Shown here piece after piece: positions 48,977 to 58,840 of a DNA stretch of 64,000 bases (within the stretch, counting starts at the first letter, position 1; the number at the start of each line of letters is the position of its first letter). The DNA comes from Tanypteryx hageni (Eukaryota > Arthropoda > Insecta > Odonata > Petaluridae), in contig CM054113.1 of assembly GCA_028673005.1 (NCBI GenBank), positions 205,459,504 through 205,523,503 on the forward strand, given 5' to 3'. The position numbers were made by a program, and so were the translations under genes. The notes beneath the pieces are model-generated. The model was not told the origin of the DNA. It did no database searches and saw only the letters and a program-made list of their open reading frames with translations.

Positions 48977-51973
48977 TTATTCTTGGTTAAACTTGGTTCT
49001 CCATATACTCCTATTTTCCGCTGTCCTCTTTATATCTTGATAACTCTCTTTCCCTTTCAAATCGTCTATCAGCTGAAACCTTTTCCTACCTCTTTCCCTT
49101 TTCCCATCTAGTTTTCCTTCTAACACGTCTTTAATCATACTCTCTCTCCTCAGGTAATGTCCAACCCAGTTAGCCTTCCTCTTTCTGATAGTCTGTATAA
49201 TCATTCGCTTCTCTCCTATTCTTCGTAGCACTTCATCGTTTTTCATCTTATCTGTCCATTTTATCTTCAGCATTCTCCTCCAAGTCCACATTTCAAAGCT
49301 TTCCAAGTATTTGATGTCATTTTTCCTTAGCGTCCATGTTTCTGCCCCATACAATGCTATACTCCATACGTAGCATTTTATCAACTTCTTGCGGATATCT
49401 TCCCTTATATTCCCTGTAAGTAGTTGTTTCTTTCTCCTGAAAGCCGCTTTTGCTTTTCCTATTCTAGTTTTGATCTCATCCGTACATTTTGCCTCTCGTG
49501 TTATGATACTTCCAAGGTATTTATATTCTGAAACTTGTTCTAATGGCTTTCCCCCAATAGTTATGTTCAGATTCTCTTCTTTACCCGATATTCGAATGAC
49601 CTTGGATTTTTCTGTATTTATTTCCATACCGTATTTTCTACCTGTTATCACTAGTCTATTTATCATTTTTTGTAGCTCCTCTTCCTTTCTTGCTAGAAGT
49701 ACTTGATCATCTGCGTATTTCACTGTTCTTATAATCCTTCCTCCAATTTTGAAATCCCCTGTGCCTTCTAAAGCTTCTTGCATTAGACTTTCTCCATATA
49801 TATTGAATAGGGTTGGCGATAGGCAGCAGCCTTGTCTTACTCCTCTACCGATATTTATTCCGCAGGTGTCCACATTCTCAAACCTGACCTTTACAACTTG
49901 ATTCTCATATAGATTCCTAATCAGTCTCCAGTCTTTCCAGTCTACACCTATATCCTTTAATATCTTCATCAACTTTACCCAATTTACTCTATCAAAGGCC
50001 TTCTGCCAGTCTACGAAACATGCGCAGATATCTTGACTGTATTCTATTGCCCTTTCTGATATGATTCTAACTACTCCTATAGCATCTCTAGTTCCTCGTC
50101 CTTTTCTGAAACCGAATTGATCTTCCCCTATTATTTCTTCTGCCTTTTTCTCCAGCCTTTTATTAAGAATCCTCGTGATGATCTTCGATGTGTGTGACAG
50201 AAGGCTTATAGTTCTGTAATCTTTACACTGCATTGCCTTTGGCTTCTTCTTTAGAGGGATCATTGTTACTTCTAGGAAATCGTGAGGCCACTCTCCCGTG
50301 TCGTAAATCTTATTAATTAATTTCGTGATCACTTTTAGTCCTTCTGATCCTATGACTTTAAGTATCTCAGCCGGTATTCCATCGCTGCCCGTGGCTTTCC
50401 CCTTCTTTAGTTCCACTATCGCCTTTTCTACTTCGCTCTCCATAATACTTGGTCCTAAGTTGTCTTCTTCAATGTTTTCCTCATTTTCCAGTTCTATTTT
50501 TGCCGCTCCTGCCTGTTTGCTGTATAATTCTTTAATGTATTCTTCCCATACCTGTGCTACATCCTTTGTTTCTGAGACTATCTTCCCATCCGTATTCATA
50601 ATTCCTTTACCACAAATTCCATTAGACTTCTTATCTTCTAATTCCAGTGTCCTAGCGTACATCATATCGTACCGTCCTAACTTCTCCATTTGTTCTATTT
50701 CATCACATTTTCCTTTTATCCAATTTTCTCTAGCTTTATCTGTTACCCTTCTCAACTCATTGTTTATACGCCTATAGTTGGCTCTACCTTCTTCACTGTT
50801 AACGTTTTTCCATTTTCGTCTCTCATCCATTTTCTCCAGCATTTCCTTCGTGATCCATGGTTTTCTGATTTTCTTCTCTTGTTTTCCAATCTCTTTATCC
50901 AAGGTATCCTTGATACTGGTTTTAATTTCATCCCATTCTATATCAACGGTCTTCGGTTTGTTTTCCAACTTTCTTAGGTTATCTTCCAACTTCATGCTGA
51001 CTACATCCTGCCTTTCTTTCAGTTTTTCTAGGTCCCAGGTCTGTCTTTCTCTTCTCGTTTTTCTTATTTGTTTGAGCTTTGTACTCATGTCAAGTATTAG
51101 AAGGCTGTGATCTGAATCAATGTCTGCTCCTTGCAATGCCTTGGCGTTCTTTATGCTGTTCCTGAATCTTTGTTTTACAAGGATGTAATCTATTTGGCAT
51201 CTCATTCTATCTCCTGGGCTTTTCCATGTGTATAACCTTCGTTTATGGTTTTTGAACCATGTATTAGTCACTACAAGGTCATTATTGATGCAGAATTCTA
51301 CGAGTTTCTCCCCTCCTCGATTTCTCTTCCCAAGTCCGTATTGACCGACAACATTTTCTTCCTGTCCTTCTCCGACTATGCTGTTCCAATCTCCCATTAT
51401 TATGCAGTTTACCTTTCCTCTTCCGTCTTCTTCGTAAATTTCATTAATTTGCTCATAGATCTCATCTATTTCTTCATCGTCATGAGCTGACGTTGGCATA
51501 TATACCTGGATTATCAGCATGTCCACTGGGACTGCTTTTAGCTTGATTGCCATCAGTCTATCGTTTGTTGCTATTATCTTTGTCACGCTTTTCATCATAT
51601 CTTTCCTAAGTACCAGAGCTACTCCCCTTTCCCCACTATTTCCTCCAGAATAAACTACCGTGAATTCTTCCGAGTCGAACTGTCCTTCTCCTTCCCATCT
51701 AGTTTCGCTTAGCCCTATAATGTCAACTCTATTTCTTCTCATTTCTTCTTTCAGGTTCTCTAGCTTTCCTGCCTTTCTCATAGTTCTTACGTTCCAAGTC
51801 CCTATTCGTAATTTACTTTCGACAAATGTTTTCCTCAAGGCAGTCCCCGCCCGGAGATCCGATTGGGGGACTATTTTACCTCCGGATTGTTTTACCTCGA
51901 GAGAACTCATATTGTCCAACCATATAATCTTTACTAGGGATTGTAATGTGGTAGTTTCCCTCTTGCTTTCCAC
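48977..51973 (-). CDS. RTE LINE ORF: AP endonuclease plus reverse transcriptase, 998 aa, intact
   Basis: Nicks target DNA and copies the element RNA there. The N-terminal AP-type endonuclease (about 55-295) has GTWNVRT (Asn61), GLSETRW (Glu90), MGDWNS (Asp195, Asn197), YTW, QIDYI (Asp262) and SDHS (Asp288, His289), all expected catalytic residues. A basic linker follows (300-450). Reverse transcriptase (about 515-790) has GSDGIPAEIL, FGFRKGRGTRDA, CFVDWQKAFDRVNW (Asp655), GVRQGCCLSPTLFN and KYADD (Asp755, Asp756). The C-terminal tail includes LYGAETWTLRK and EMWTWRRMLKIKWTDK. About 1000 residues is normal for RTE. No stop or frameshift is seen, so it may be competent. The start is the first Met in frame; a later Met (M22) is possible. 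Confidence 0.92.
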   Translation of the reverse strand: MESKRETTTLQSLVKIIWLDNMSSLEVKQSGGKIVPQSDLRAGTALRKTFVESKLRIGTWNVRTMRKAGKLENLKEEMRRNRVDIIGLSETRWEGEGQFDSEEFTVVYSGGNSGERGVALVLRKDMMKSVTKIIATNDRLMAIKLKAVPVDMLIIQVYMPTSAHDDEEIDEIYEQINEIYEEDGRGKVNCIIMGDWNSIVGEGQEENVVGQYGLGKRNRGGEKLVEFCINNDLVVTNTWFKNHKRRLYTWKSPGDRMRCQIDYILVKQRFRNSIKNAKALQGADIDSDHSLLILDMSTKLKQIRKTRRERQTWDLEKLKERQDVVSMKLEDNLRKLENKPKTVDIEWDEIKTSIKDTLDKEIGKQEKKIRKPWITKEMLEKMDERRKWKNVNSEEGRANYRRINNELRRVTDKARENWIKGKCDEIEQMEKLGRYDMMYARTLELEDKKSNGICGKGIMNTDGKIVSETKDVAQVWEEYIKELYSKQAGAAKIELENEENIEEDNLGPSIMESEVEKAIVELKKGKATGSDGIPAEILKVIGSEGLKVITKLINKIYDTGEWPHDFLEVTMIPLKKKPKAMQCKDYRTISLLSHTSKIITRILNKRLEKKAEEIIGEDQFGFRKGRGTRDAIGVVRIISERAIEYSQDICACFVDWQKAFDRVNWVKLMKILKDIGVDWKDWRLIRNLYENQVVKVRFENVDTCGINIGRGVRQGCCLSPTLFNIYGESLMQEALEGTGDFKIGGRIIRTVKYADDQVLLARKEEELQKMINRLVITGRKYGMEINTEKSKVIRISGKEENLNITIGGKPLEQVSEYKYLGSIITREAKCTDEIKTRIGKAKAAFRRKKQLLTGNIREDIRKKLIKCYVWSIALYGAETWTLRKNDIKYLESFEMWTWRRMLKIKWTDKMKNDEVLRRIGEKRMIIQTIRKRKANWVGHYLRRESMIKDVLEGKLDGKRERGRKRFQLIDDLKGKESYQDIKRTAENRSIWRTKFNQE

Positions 51974-52138
51974 ATCGCAGTACTGTAGCCGTTCAAATCG
52001 TCCTGATCACGCCTACAGCTGTATTGGATATAGACCCAACCAACATCATTTGTTTTCGGCTCTATACCATACTGACAGTACTGCTGCCTACTGCCAGGCA
52101 CTGATGATAGTTTTTTTTTTTTTAATAAAACCTCCATT

Positions 52139-52205
52139 CGAGGGGTTTGAACCCCCGAACTTTGCAATAGAAAGCCGACACGCTAACCACTACACCACCA
52201 GTGCA
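52139..52205 (-). promoter_or_regulatory. tRNA-like 5' head of the RTE element (possible Pol III promoter)
   Basis: The minus strand reads GGTGGTGTAGTGGTTAGCG (A-box and D-arm-like), then a CTTT/AAAG stem around a CTATTGC loop, then GGGGGTTCAAACCCCT (T-arm with B-box GGTTCAAACC). A partial version (GGTGGTGTAGCGTTAGCG, GGGTTCAAGCACC) stands at the same place in RTE copy 1 (4211-4250). It could be an internal Pol III promoter or a tRNA-derived SINE head fused to the LINE. A true tRNA gene is unlikely, since the acceptor stem does not close. Confidence 0.6.
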
Positions 52206-52207
52206 AA

Positions 52208-52210
<3 letters not shown>

Positions 52211-52267
<57 letters not shown>
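52211..52267. repeat. (TA)n microsatellite at 5' edge of intact RTE
   Basis: A TA run of about 56 bases. Other D1 copies lack such a run at this point, so it arose with or after the RTE insertion. Confidence 0.95.
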
Positions 52268-52274
<7 letters not shown>

Positions 52275-52429
52275 CTAAGTTTATAAAGATTTTAAGTTCA
52301 TTTCTACATAAACCTCAATAAATGAAACGCGCTTTTTAATACTGCGTCAGCAAATGAAGCTCCCATTTTTAATAGCGCGTTTCGTTTTATATACTTGTTA
52401 TAATGTTTTCGCTCTGTCTGTCCGTCTGA

Positions 52430-53105
52430 CCGCAGAGGTGAGCGTCGAATTCCTGTTCCCTCAGTTTGTTTAATCGTCGAAAAAGTTATGAGCATGAGAG
52501 GGAGGGAGATGGGGGTTTGGAGTTTAAGGAAAAAAGGGAAGGGAGAAGAAATCGAAAAGAAAAGAGACACCCTTAATAACCCGTAAAGGAGAAAATTATT
52601 CGGGCTGCAATGCGCGAGAGATTTACTGTGGACTTCGGGGTGGCTCTTTTCGTGCTCAATGCTGTAGTCTATGCAGTACATGTACGACATAATTACTTAT
52701 TGGGAATCGACGGTTCCCTAAAAAAAAACACAGGTATGAAAATGAGGAAGGTAATTTTAAACGTAAAAAGTTCAATTATTTTTAGGGAAAACATTGAATA
52801 ATATATGGGATATTAATAATTGATTATTAATCTCCTACCGTCCAATTTATTCTGTTTTTGAAACTCCATGAAATTAACTTGATGATTTTAAAATTATTTT
52901 TATCGTTTCCACCTTTTGAAAATTATCGTACTTCATGAATTGACATTTAGGGCATGCTATGTTAAAGCAGAAATAAATTTAGCGTATATGTATAAAAGTA
53001 AAAGTAATCATTTATCGCGAAAATTACACGTATTTTAATTCAAGTTACAATTGAGAAGTTGGGGATTGATTATTTGTCAAACTGTGTTAAGATAGGTTAT
53101 CCTCC
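52430..53105 (+). repeat. Inverted duplication partner of 29050-29742
   Basis: Reverse-complement match to 29050-29742, abutting the CTGTCCGTCTG block of a D1 repeat on its left. The most conserved part (about 52570-52735) carries the frame MRERFTVDFGV..VHVRHNYLLGIDGSL seen in the other copy. Function unknown. Confidence 0.75.
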
Positions 53106-53915
53106 AACTTTTGCATCAATGGACCGACTTTCATGAAACTTGGTATGAGGCTCGTGCTATCAGGGTCCACCTCCGGGCTATATTTTATTTGGCGAAGATT
53201 GAAGCCCCGGGTTCTATTCCAGGAACGTTTTTTTCCTATTGGATATACATAGGAAATCTCAAATCCATCGTGCAGAGATTTTTTCTTTAATACTTTAAAA
53301 TATCTTTGAAATGTGATATAGGAGCGAGGTTTATACTGTTCTAAAGGAAAAAGAATGTTAATTGTAATCACAGGAGTTTGATAATTGATCGTATTTTCTT
53401 GAATTTCTACTAAAACAGCGTTTTTGCTTTTTAAATCGCATTTTATCGAATTGTTGCCATGGAGACGATTATTACCGGACACCGCTTGAGCATAGACGAG
53501 TGAACAAATGGGTTAATTTCTTTTCCACTCGACTACCCTTCATCAATGGACAGTTGGTTCATAAATGCAAAATATATAGTCAGAAAGAGATTTTGACATT
53601 GCTTTAGTACTTTAAACCTGAGAATGTTCTATTAATTTGTTTTCCAATTTTTCTCTATCATTGATAAACTATGAATTACAAATGGTATTTACAGTATGAG
53701 AATTCCTTGGAATGACTAACACATACTGAAACATTTCCTGTCAATATAAGTAATCAATTCGGGACGTCAACTTTGGGAAACCAACCTGCATTAGTCCTGG
53801 TTAGGACTTCTTGATTTTACTTTTCCCTTTTAAGACCCCCACTTTATCAATCCATGTATTGATTAAAAGATGTCGTCTTGGATTCCGATTGATACGGTGT
53901 TTAATTCGTGGCGTT
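53106..53915. other. No gene recognised; possible dispersed repeat
   Basis: A minus-strand open frame of 131 codons (53087-53482) has no family motif. The plus strand contains GACTTTCATGAAACTTGGTA and CCCCGGGTTCTATTCC, a style seen in dispersed repeats. No support for a gene. Confidence 0.4.
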
Positions 53916-53919
53916 ATTT

Positions 53920-54300
53920 TGGAGCGTTTTACTTTATAAACGATATAATGTTCTCTCTCTGTCTGTCCGTCTGTGCAAACAAATTAAAATATCAAGTAAA
54001 CGGTAAGAAATAGAAGACTGAAATTTGTAGGGTGTATGTGATCTATGATGCCATTTATTAAGCTGCTAAACAAATATTTCGGATAAATCGGTGTGCGGCA
54101 GGGGGTGAGTTGGTCTTTAAAATTTCCAAATTAAGATTGAACAAATGGTCATAAATAGAAAGTGAAAAATTTGTAATTAATTATTGAATAAATTACTTTA
54201 TATCATATCTTACTAAATTTATAAAGAATTTGAAGTTTACAATTCTAAATAAAACGTGCTTTTTCATGCAGCGTCAGCGAATGAATCTCCAATTTTTACT
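53920..54300 (+). repeat. Dispersed repeat family D1, copy d
   Basis: The full ordered D1 blocks: CTCTGTCTGTCCGTCTGTGC, AAGTAAACGGTAAGAAATAG, TAGGGTGTATGTGATC, GATAAATCGGTGTGCGGCAG, TACTAAATTTATAAAGAATT and AAACGTGCTTTTTCATGC. It ends where the hAT transposase pseudogene begins. Confidence 0.75.
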
Positions 54301-54952
54301 GTTACTTTTACCGGTTTAAACTTTTTTCGTGGCTCCCAGAGCAAAATGAATAACCTATTTGGATCGTCAAAGAATAAGCACAATACGTATCATTTTCACG
54401 AGGAGTTGGAGTGTAAGTACCTGATTATGACAGTGAAAGACAAGTGTGTGTGTTAAATGTGTATCACAAAAATTTCAACTCCACAAAAAAGGTAATCTTG
54501 AAAGAAATTTCTCAGCAAATCACAAAGGTTCTCAGTTGATTTTCCTGAAGATACCTTCGTAACAAAAGAGTTCAGAAACTGGAAAATGCTCTTGGGGGAG
54601 AGTAATCATTACTAATGCAATTAATAAAGCTTTAATATAAACATTGACTATAGAAGCATCACTTCGAGTTCCCACAAACTAGTAAAACACGGAAACCTTT
54701 TACAGATGGAGCCATTATTAAAGAATCATCAATGGTAGCGTTTCAATCACTATTTAGAAATGAAAAATATCTACAAGAAGTAGTATCAGCTGCTGAAGGC
54801 CTACGGCTCGGTGCAAACATTGTTTTCAGAATTGAAAACATATCAGATAATCTTTGTATTCAATTTAAAAGAGAAAGCTCGTTGCAAATGTTTCTCTCTC
54901 CAATTTGATGAATCATTAGACATGTTTGACACAGCTCAGCTGATGGTTTACA

Positions 54953-55410
54953 CAGTGCCGTAACTAGGGCGGGGCAAGCGGGGCATCTGCCCCGGGCGCA
55001 ACTAAAGAAGGGGCGCAAAAATTGTTAATAGTTAGTTGTGCGAGGTTGTATGGCACAAGGACAGGGGTGATTTCACTACTATACTTGTTCCAGACATTAC
55101 GAATAGCAGACATTATAAATTTATATGATGTTATTGATGAGTTTGTTGCATTAAAATCACGTAGAATAGCTCTTTAATATTAAAAGATTTACACTTTCTG
55201 TATTTAATTTATGTATGTAATAATATTTACGATTGTGTATTTAAATAATGTACATTTATAGTGAGAAATTATCTTTAATAATTTATTTTTATTTATTAGT
55301 TCTTCACACAAAATCCATATATTAAAAAAATAAGTACTAGAGAATATTTTATGGAGCAGTGCATATTTGGTAGTTTGCCTCGGGTGCTAAAATAGCTAGT
55401 TACGGCGCTG
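54953..55410. mobile_element. hAT-type MITE inserted in hAT transposase pseudogene
   Basis: Ends CAGTGCCGTAACTAG and CTAGTTACGGCGCTG are inverted repeats (14 of 15). The 8-bp flanks GGTTTACA (54945-54952) and GGTGTACA (55411-55418) are a one-mismatch target duplication, as expected for hAT. The subterminal GGGGCAAGCGGGGCATCTGC matches the shorter copy at 9651-9824. The interior is A+T-rich with no transposase. Length 458. Confidence 0.88.
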
Positions 55411-56008
55411 GGTGTACATACATGCGGGCAGCGTTTGATGATTTCAGCGTTGGAAGAAATGTTCGGTACACTTACAATGAAGCGAATAGTAAGAGGAGAC
55501 GATATTTATTATTGTTTAAAGAAGTATTTAGAAAAGGTGTACCAACGATGACTGGACATAACTTATTGCACTTTGAAATGAGGGTTATGCATTATTCCAA
55601 TTCATTATATATCACTGAATTGTCCATCAGTAGAAGGCAAACACCGGGGATTAAAAGGCATGTTAAATTTTGACCTCCATCCGTGGAATATAACTTCAGC
55701 ATCGCGCATTTAAGGCCCCCTTCTAAAGGAGCCTGATGCCAGTCATGGGGACCTCATTTTTCACACACAAGTAAGGTGGCTAAGCAAAGGGAAGGTGTTG
55801 CAAAGGTATTCACTCTGAGATATGAATCTTCAAGAAAGCAACTACAGAGAATTATAAAGGAGCTATAAAATAATAAATGCTTACTTGATTTGATGTTTCT
55901 GACAGATATTATACAGAAACTTAATAACCTCAATTCAATGTTGCAAGGAAAAGATAAAGATGTTGCGTCACAAATGGGTGCAGATCATTCATTCAAACTG
56001 AAGGTTAC

Positions 56009-56350
56009 CGTGGCTGGACGGTATGCCGACTGACGGTATGCCGAACGGGCGCTATGACGAACGGACGGTATGCCGACGAACGGTATGCCGACGAACGGTA
56101 TGCCGAACGGACGGTATGCCGACGAGCGGTATGCCGAACGGACGGTATGCCGAACGGACGGTATGTCTAACGGACGGTATGCCGACGGACGGTATGCCGA
56201 ACGGAGGTATGCCGACGGACGGTATGCCGAACGGATGGTATGCCGAAGGGACGGTATGCCAACGGACGGTATACCGACGGACGGTATACCGACGGACGGT
56301 ATGCCGAACGGACTTTATGCCGAACGGACGTTATGCCGACAGGACGTTGT
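56009..56350 (+). repeat. Outer tandem array of foldback left arm
   Basis: Over twenty copies of a 15-17-base unit GGTATGCCGA(AC)GGAC. The open frames through it (M-P-T-D-G-M-P-N-G-type) are by-products of the repeat, not proteins. Its reverse complement, CGTCCGTTCGGCATAA-type, forms the outer end of the right arm (60940-61090). Confidence 0.9.
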
Positions 56351-58624
56351 GCGGATAAGATGGGATAGCCGTCCGAAGTATAAACAATTGAACGAGTGTA
56401 TGGAGCCGTCGAAAGTATAAAATATTGAACGGGTGGATTGAACAGAGGGAATTATAAAGTTTTGAACGATTAACTTTAACCGCCAAAAACATAAACAGTA
56501 TAACAGGCACACTTTACCGCCACACATATCAACAATTGAATGTGTAATTTGTACCACCAGTGTAATATGGTATCGACGGTTAATTTTAACCACCAGAACT
56601 ATAGTAGTCAGCAGTATAAACAATTGAAGAGGTCAAGTGTAAAACCCGAAGTATGAATTTTTGAAAAGGTATCTGTACAGCATTACGCATAAACAATTTA
56701 TTGTGTAATCAGTAGCACCAGACGTATAAACAAATGAATCATACTACCCGTATTATGAACAATTGAACGGGTAAATTATACAAGCTGTATTATAAACAAC
56801 TGGCCGGGTAATATGAACAACAGTAATTATTAGCAGCAGAAAGGGAAATTGTTATCACCACGAATAAAATCCAACGTAGGCAATATAGGTGTCTATCGAC
56901 TGGGAAAAAAACATACATAATAATAGTCAAGGAATTAACCAATATAAAATGACATGGCGACCGTAAGGGAAGGAGGCGGAAGAAATCGTAATAAAACGTA
57001 GGCAATATCTATCGACTGGGAATTGCATACAGATTTATAATACACAAGAAAATAGGACTTTGTAGTGGGATGGTGAGAAAGGGGAGTGGAATAAATTATA
57101 ATAATTATATTTTTGAGAGAATGACGCAAGTAAAAGTGACTACTCCTGATAATGACTGCCGGAAGTATAAAATATTGAACGTGTAGATTTAACCGAGAGA
57201 ATTATAAAGTATCGAACGAGTAACTTGAACTACCAAAAGTACAAACAAGATAAAGGGTAAACTGTACTGCCAAATTTAACAATAATTTAAGGTGTAACTT
57301 GTACCATCAGTGGAATATGATATTGTACGGTTAGTGTTAACCACCAGAAATATAGCAGTCAGTGGTATAAACAATATAAGAGGTAAAGTGTAAAACCCGA
57401 AGTACTACAATTTGAAAGAGTATGTGTACAACATTAGGCATAAACAATTTATTGTGTAATCAGTAGCACCAGACCAATAAACAAATGAGCGGGTCAATTA
57501 TACTACCCGTATCATGAACAATTGAACGGGTAATGGGAGCTACAGTAATTATAAGCAAAAGAACGGAAAAGTTTTATCGCCACGAGTAAAATCCAACGTA
57601 GGTAATATAGGTGTCTAACGACTGGGAACACATACATAATAATACCCAAGGAATTGACCAATATGATATGACATGGAGGCCGTAAGGGGGTAGGGTGGCG
57701 GAGGAAATCGTAATGAAACATAAGCAATATCTTCCGACTGTGAATTACATACAAATTAATAATACACAAGAAAATAGAACTCTGTATTGGAATGGTGAGA
57801 AAGGGGAGTGGAACGATTTTAAAAATATTATATCTTTGAAACAAAGACGTAAGTGAAAAATTGGTCTACCCCTGATAGTGACCTTATTAATTATCATTGT
57901 AATCTTTAAATATGCTACATGAACTGCTATGCTTTGAAAAATTTATCGAAGCGAAAATATGTGAATAAGATAATTACTGAAAAATCACTGAAGTCCTAAC
58001 TCTGCAGGTTGTTCCATTTCTTAAGCTGCTGAAGACTGCTTTTTGTGTCAAAAGCTAGGGATCCAACCTCCTTTCTGTACTAACTCCCTTTCCCCCTTCT
58101 CTATACATTTAAGGCGATTATCTTATATATCGGAATTGATTCTACGATAATTCATTGCGGTCAATTCGCAGCACGTCAATTCATTGCATGAAAAATTCGT
58201 CGCAAGACAAATTCGTCGTATGGAAAATTCGTAGGAAGATAAATTCACCGCAAATTCAGGAATCATTGAAGAAATGGGAAATATTCTTCTGTTGTTTTCC
58301 GGTGTAGCCGAGAGAATAGGATCACACTTTCTGTATTAATATTACCAGCGATAATGGACGGTGTATGGCAGAGGGTGAATTTTTTTTCCAACAAAATATT
58401 TTTCTGTTATTTTTACAAATGTTTGAGGGAACACGATTCAACTTCATGTATTAATATTGCTAGCCGTTAATATCATTGTATGGCGGGGATGAATATTTTT
58501 CCGATCCGTTACATATTCGGCGCGTGCCCGCGTTGTCATATCATAATAAATATCGTGAAAACTATTGAAGTTATTGGCACGCAATCATCTTCAAATGCAG
58601 ATTTTTTTAGAAAGCTTATACCTG

Positions 58625-58840
58625 CAAAATCAGATTTAGCTTGAAATTTACTATAAGATAACATAAGAATTTCAATGTATCGTACGTACAGATTTTTTAC
58701 TCGCATTCGTATTAAGCGAATTGAGACTTCGCTGTGAGTGTTATAACAGAATGCGAGTAAAAAAATCATTCTGGAAGTTAGATTGAAATTATACCGTTAT
58801 CTTATAGTAAAATCCATGCTAAATCTGATTTTTTAAATAT
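58625..58840. repeat. Nested palindrome near the centre of the foldback element
   Basis: AAATCAGATTTAGC..TTTACTATAAGATAAC..GATTTTTTACTCGCATTC (58627-58709) is mirrored by GAATGCGAGTAAAAAAATC..GTTATCTTATAGTAAA..GCTAAATCTGATTT (58751-58835). The arms are about 80 bases with a ~40-base loop. Confidence 0.8.

Larger units (their letters stand above)
48932..52210 (-). mobile_element. RTE-type LINE, near-full-length copy
   Basis: A single minus-strand element of about 3.3 kb: tRNA-like head (52205-52139), a 5' leader of about 170 bases, one ORF (51973-48977), and a very short 3' end with GACAGACTACCTATGATG ending in TGA/TA repeats. It is flanked by (TA)n at the 5' side and ATATATAT at the 3' side and lies inside a D1 repeat. 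One ORF with AP-type endonuclease and polymerase plus a short simple-repeat tail is the standard RTE layout. It matches the broken copy at 4.2-7.3 kb closely, so the family has been active in this genome. Confidence 0.9.
48810..52430 (+). repeat. Dispersed repeat family D1, copy c, split by the RTE insertion
   Basis: The left part (48810-48930) has GGAGAAATCGATG, TCAAATTTATATTCTGAG and CAATTATTCAATAACTA. The right part (52265-52430) resumes with TTACTAAGTTTATAAAGATT, AATGAAACGCGCTTTTTAAT and CTGTCTGTCCGTCTG. Comparison with copies at 27.6 and 54.2 kb shows these halves are contiguous in uninterrupted copies, locating the RTE insertion at a short TATAT site. Confidence 0.75.

Noticed and set aside
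49389..51490. Several plus-strand frames of 81-150 codons
   Set aside because: Antisense shadows of the intact RTE ORF.
52139..52205. Functional tRNA gene
   Set aside because: Boxes A and B are present but the acceptor stem does not close. The same head is attached to another RTE copy, so it is better explained as part of the element.
53087..53482. 131-codon minus-strand frame
   Set aside because: No recognisable motif or splice context, and the plus strand looks like a dispersed repeat. Left uncalled.
56023..56420. Open frames of over 100 codons rich in M-P-T-D-G / M-P-N-G repeats
   Set aside because: They are translations of the 15-17-bp tandem array of the foldback arm. Two frames are open at once, and the reverse array at 61 kb gives the same pattern.
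56790..57005. Matching 71-codon frames at 56790-57005 (minus) and 60123-60338 (plus), and similar 102/84-codon pairs
   Set aside because: They are the same DNA in the two inverted arms, not independent conserved genes. There is no start context or family motif, and the frames are not kept in the diverged third copy at 57.5-57.8 kb.
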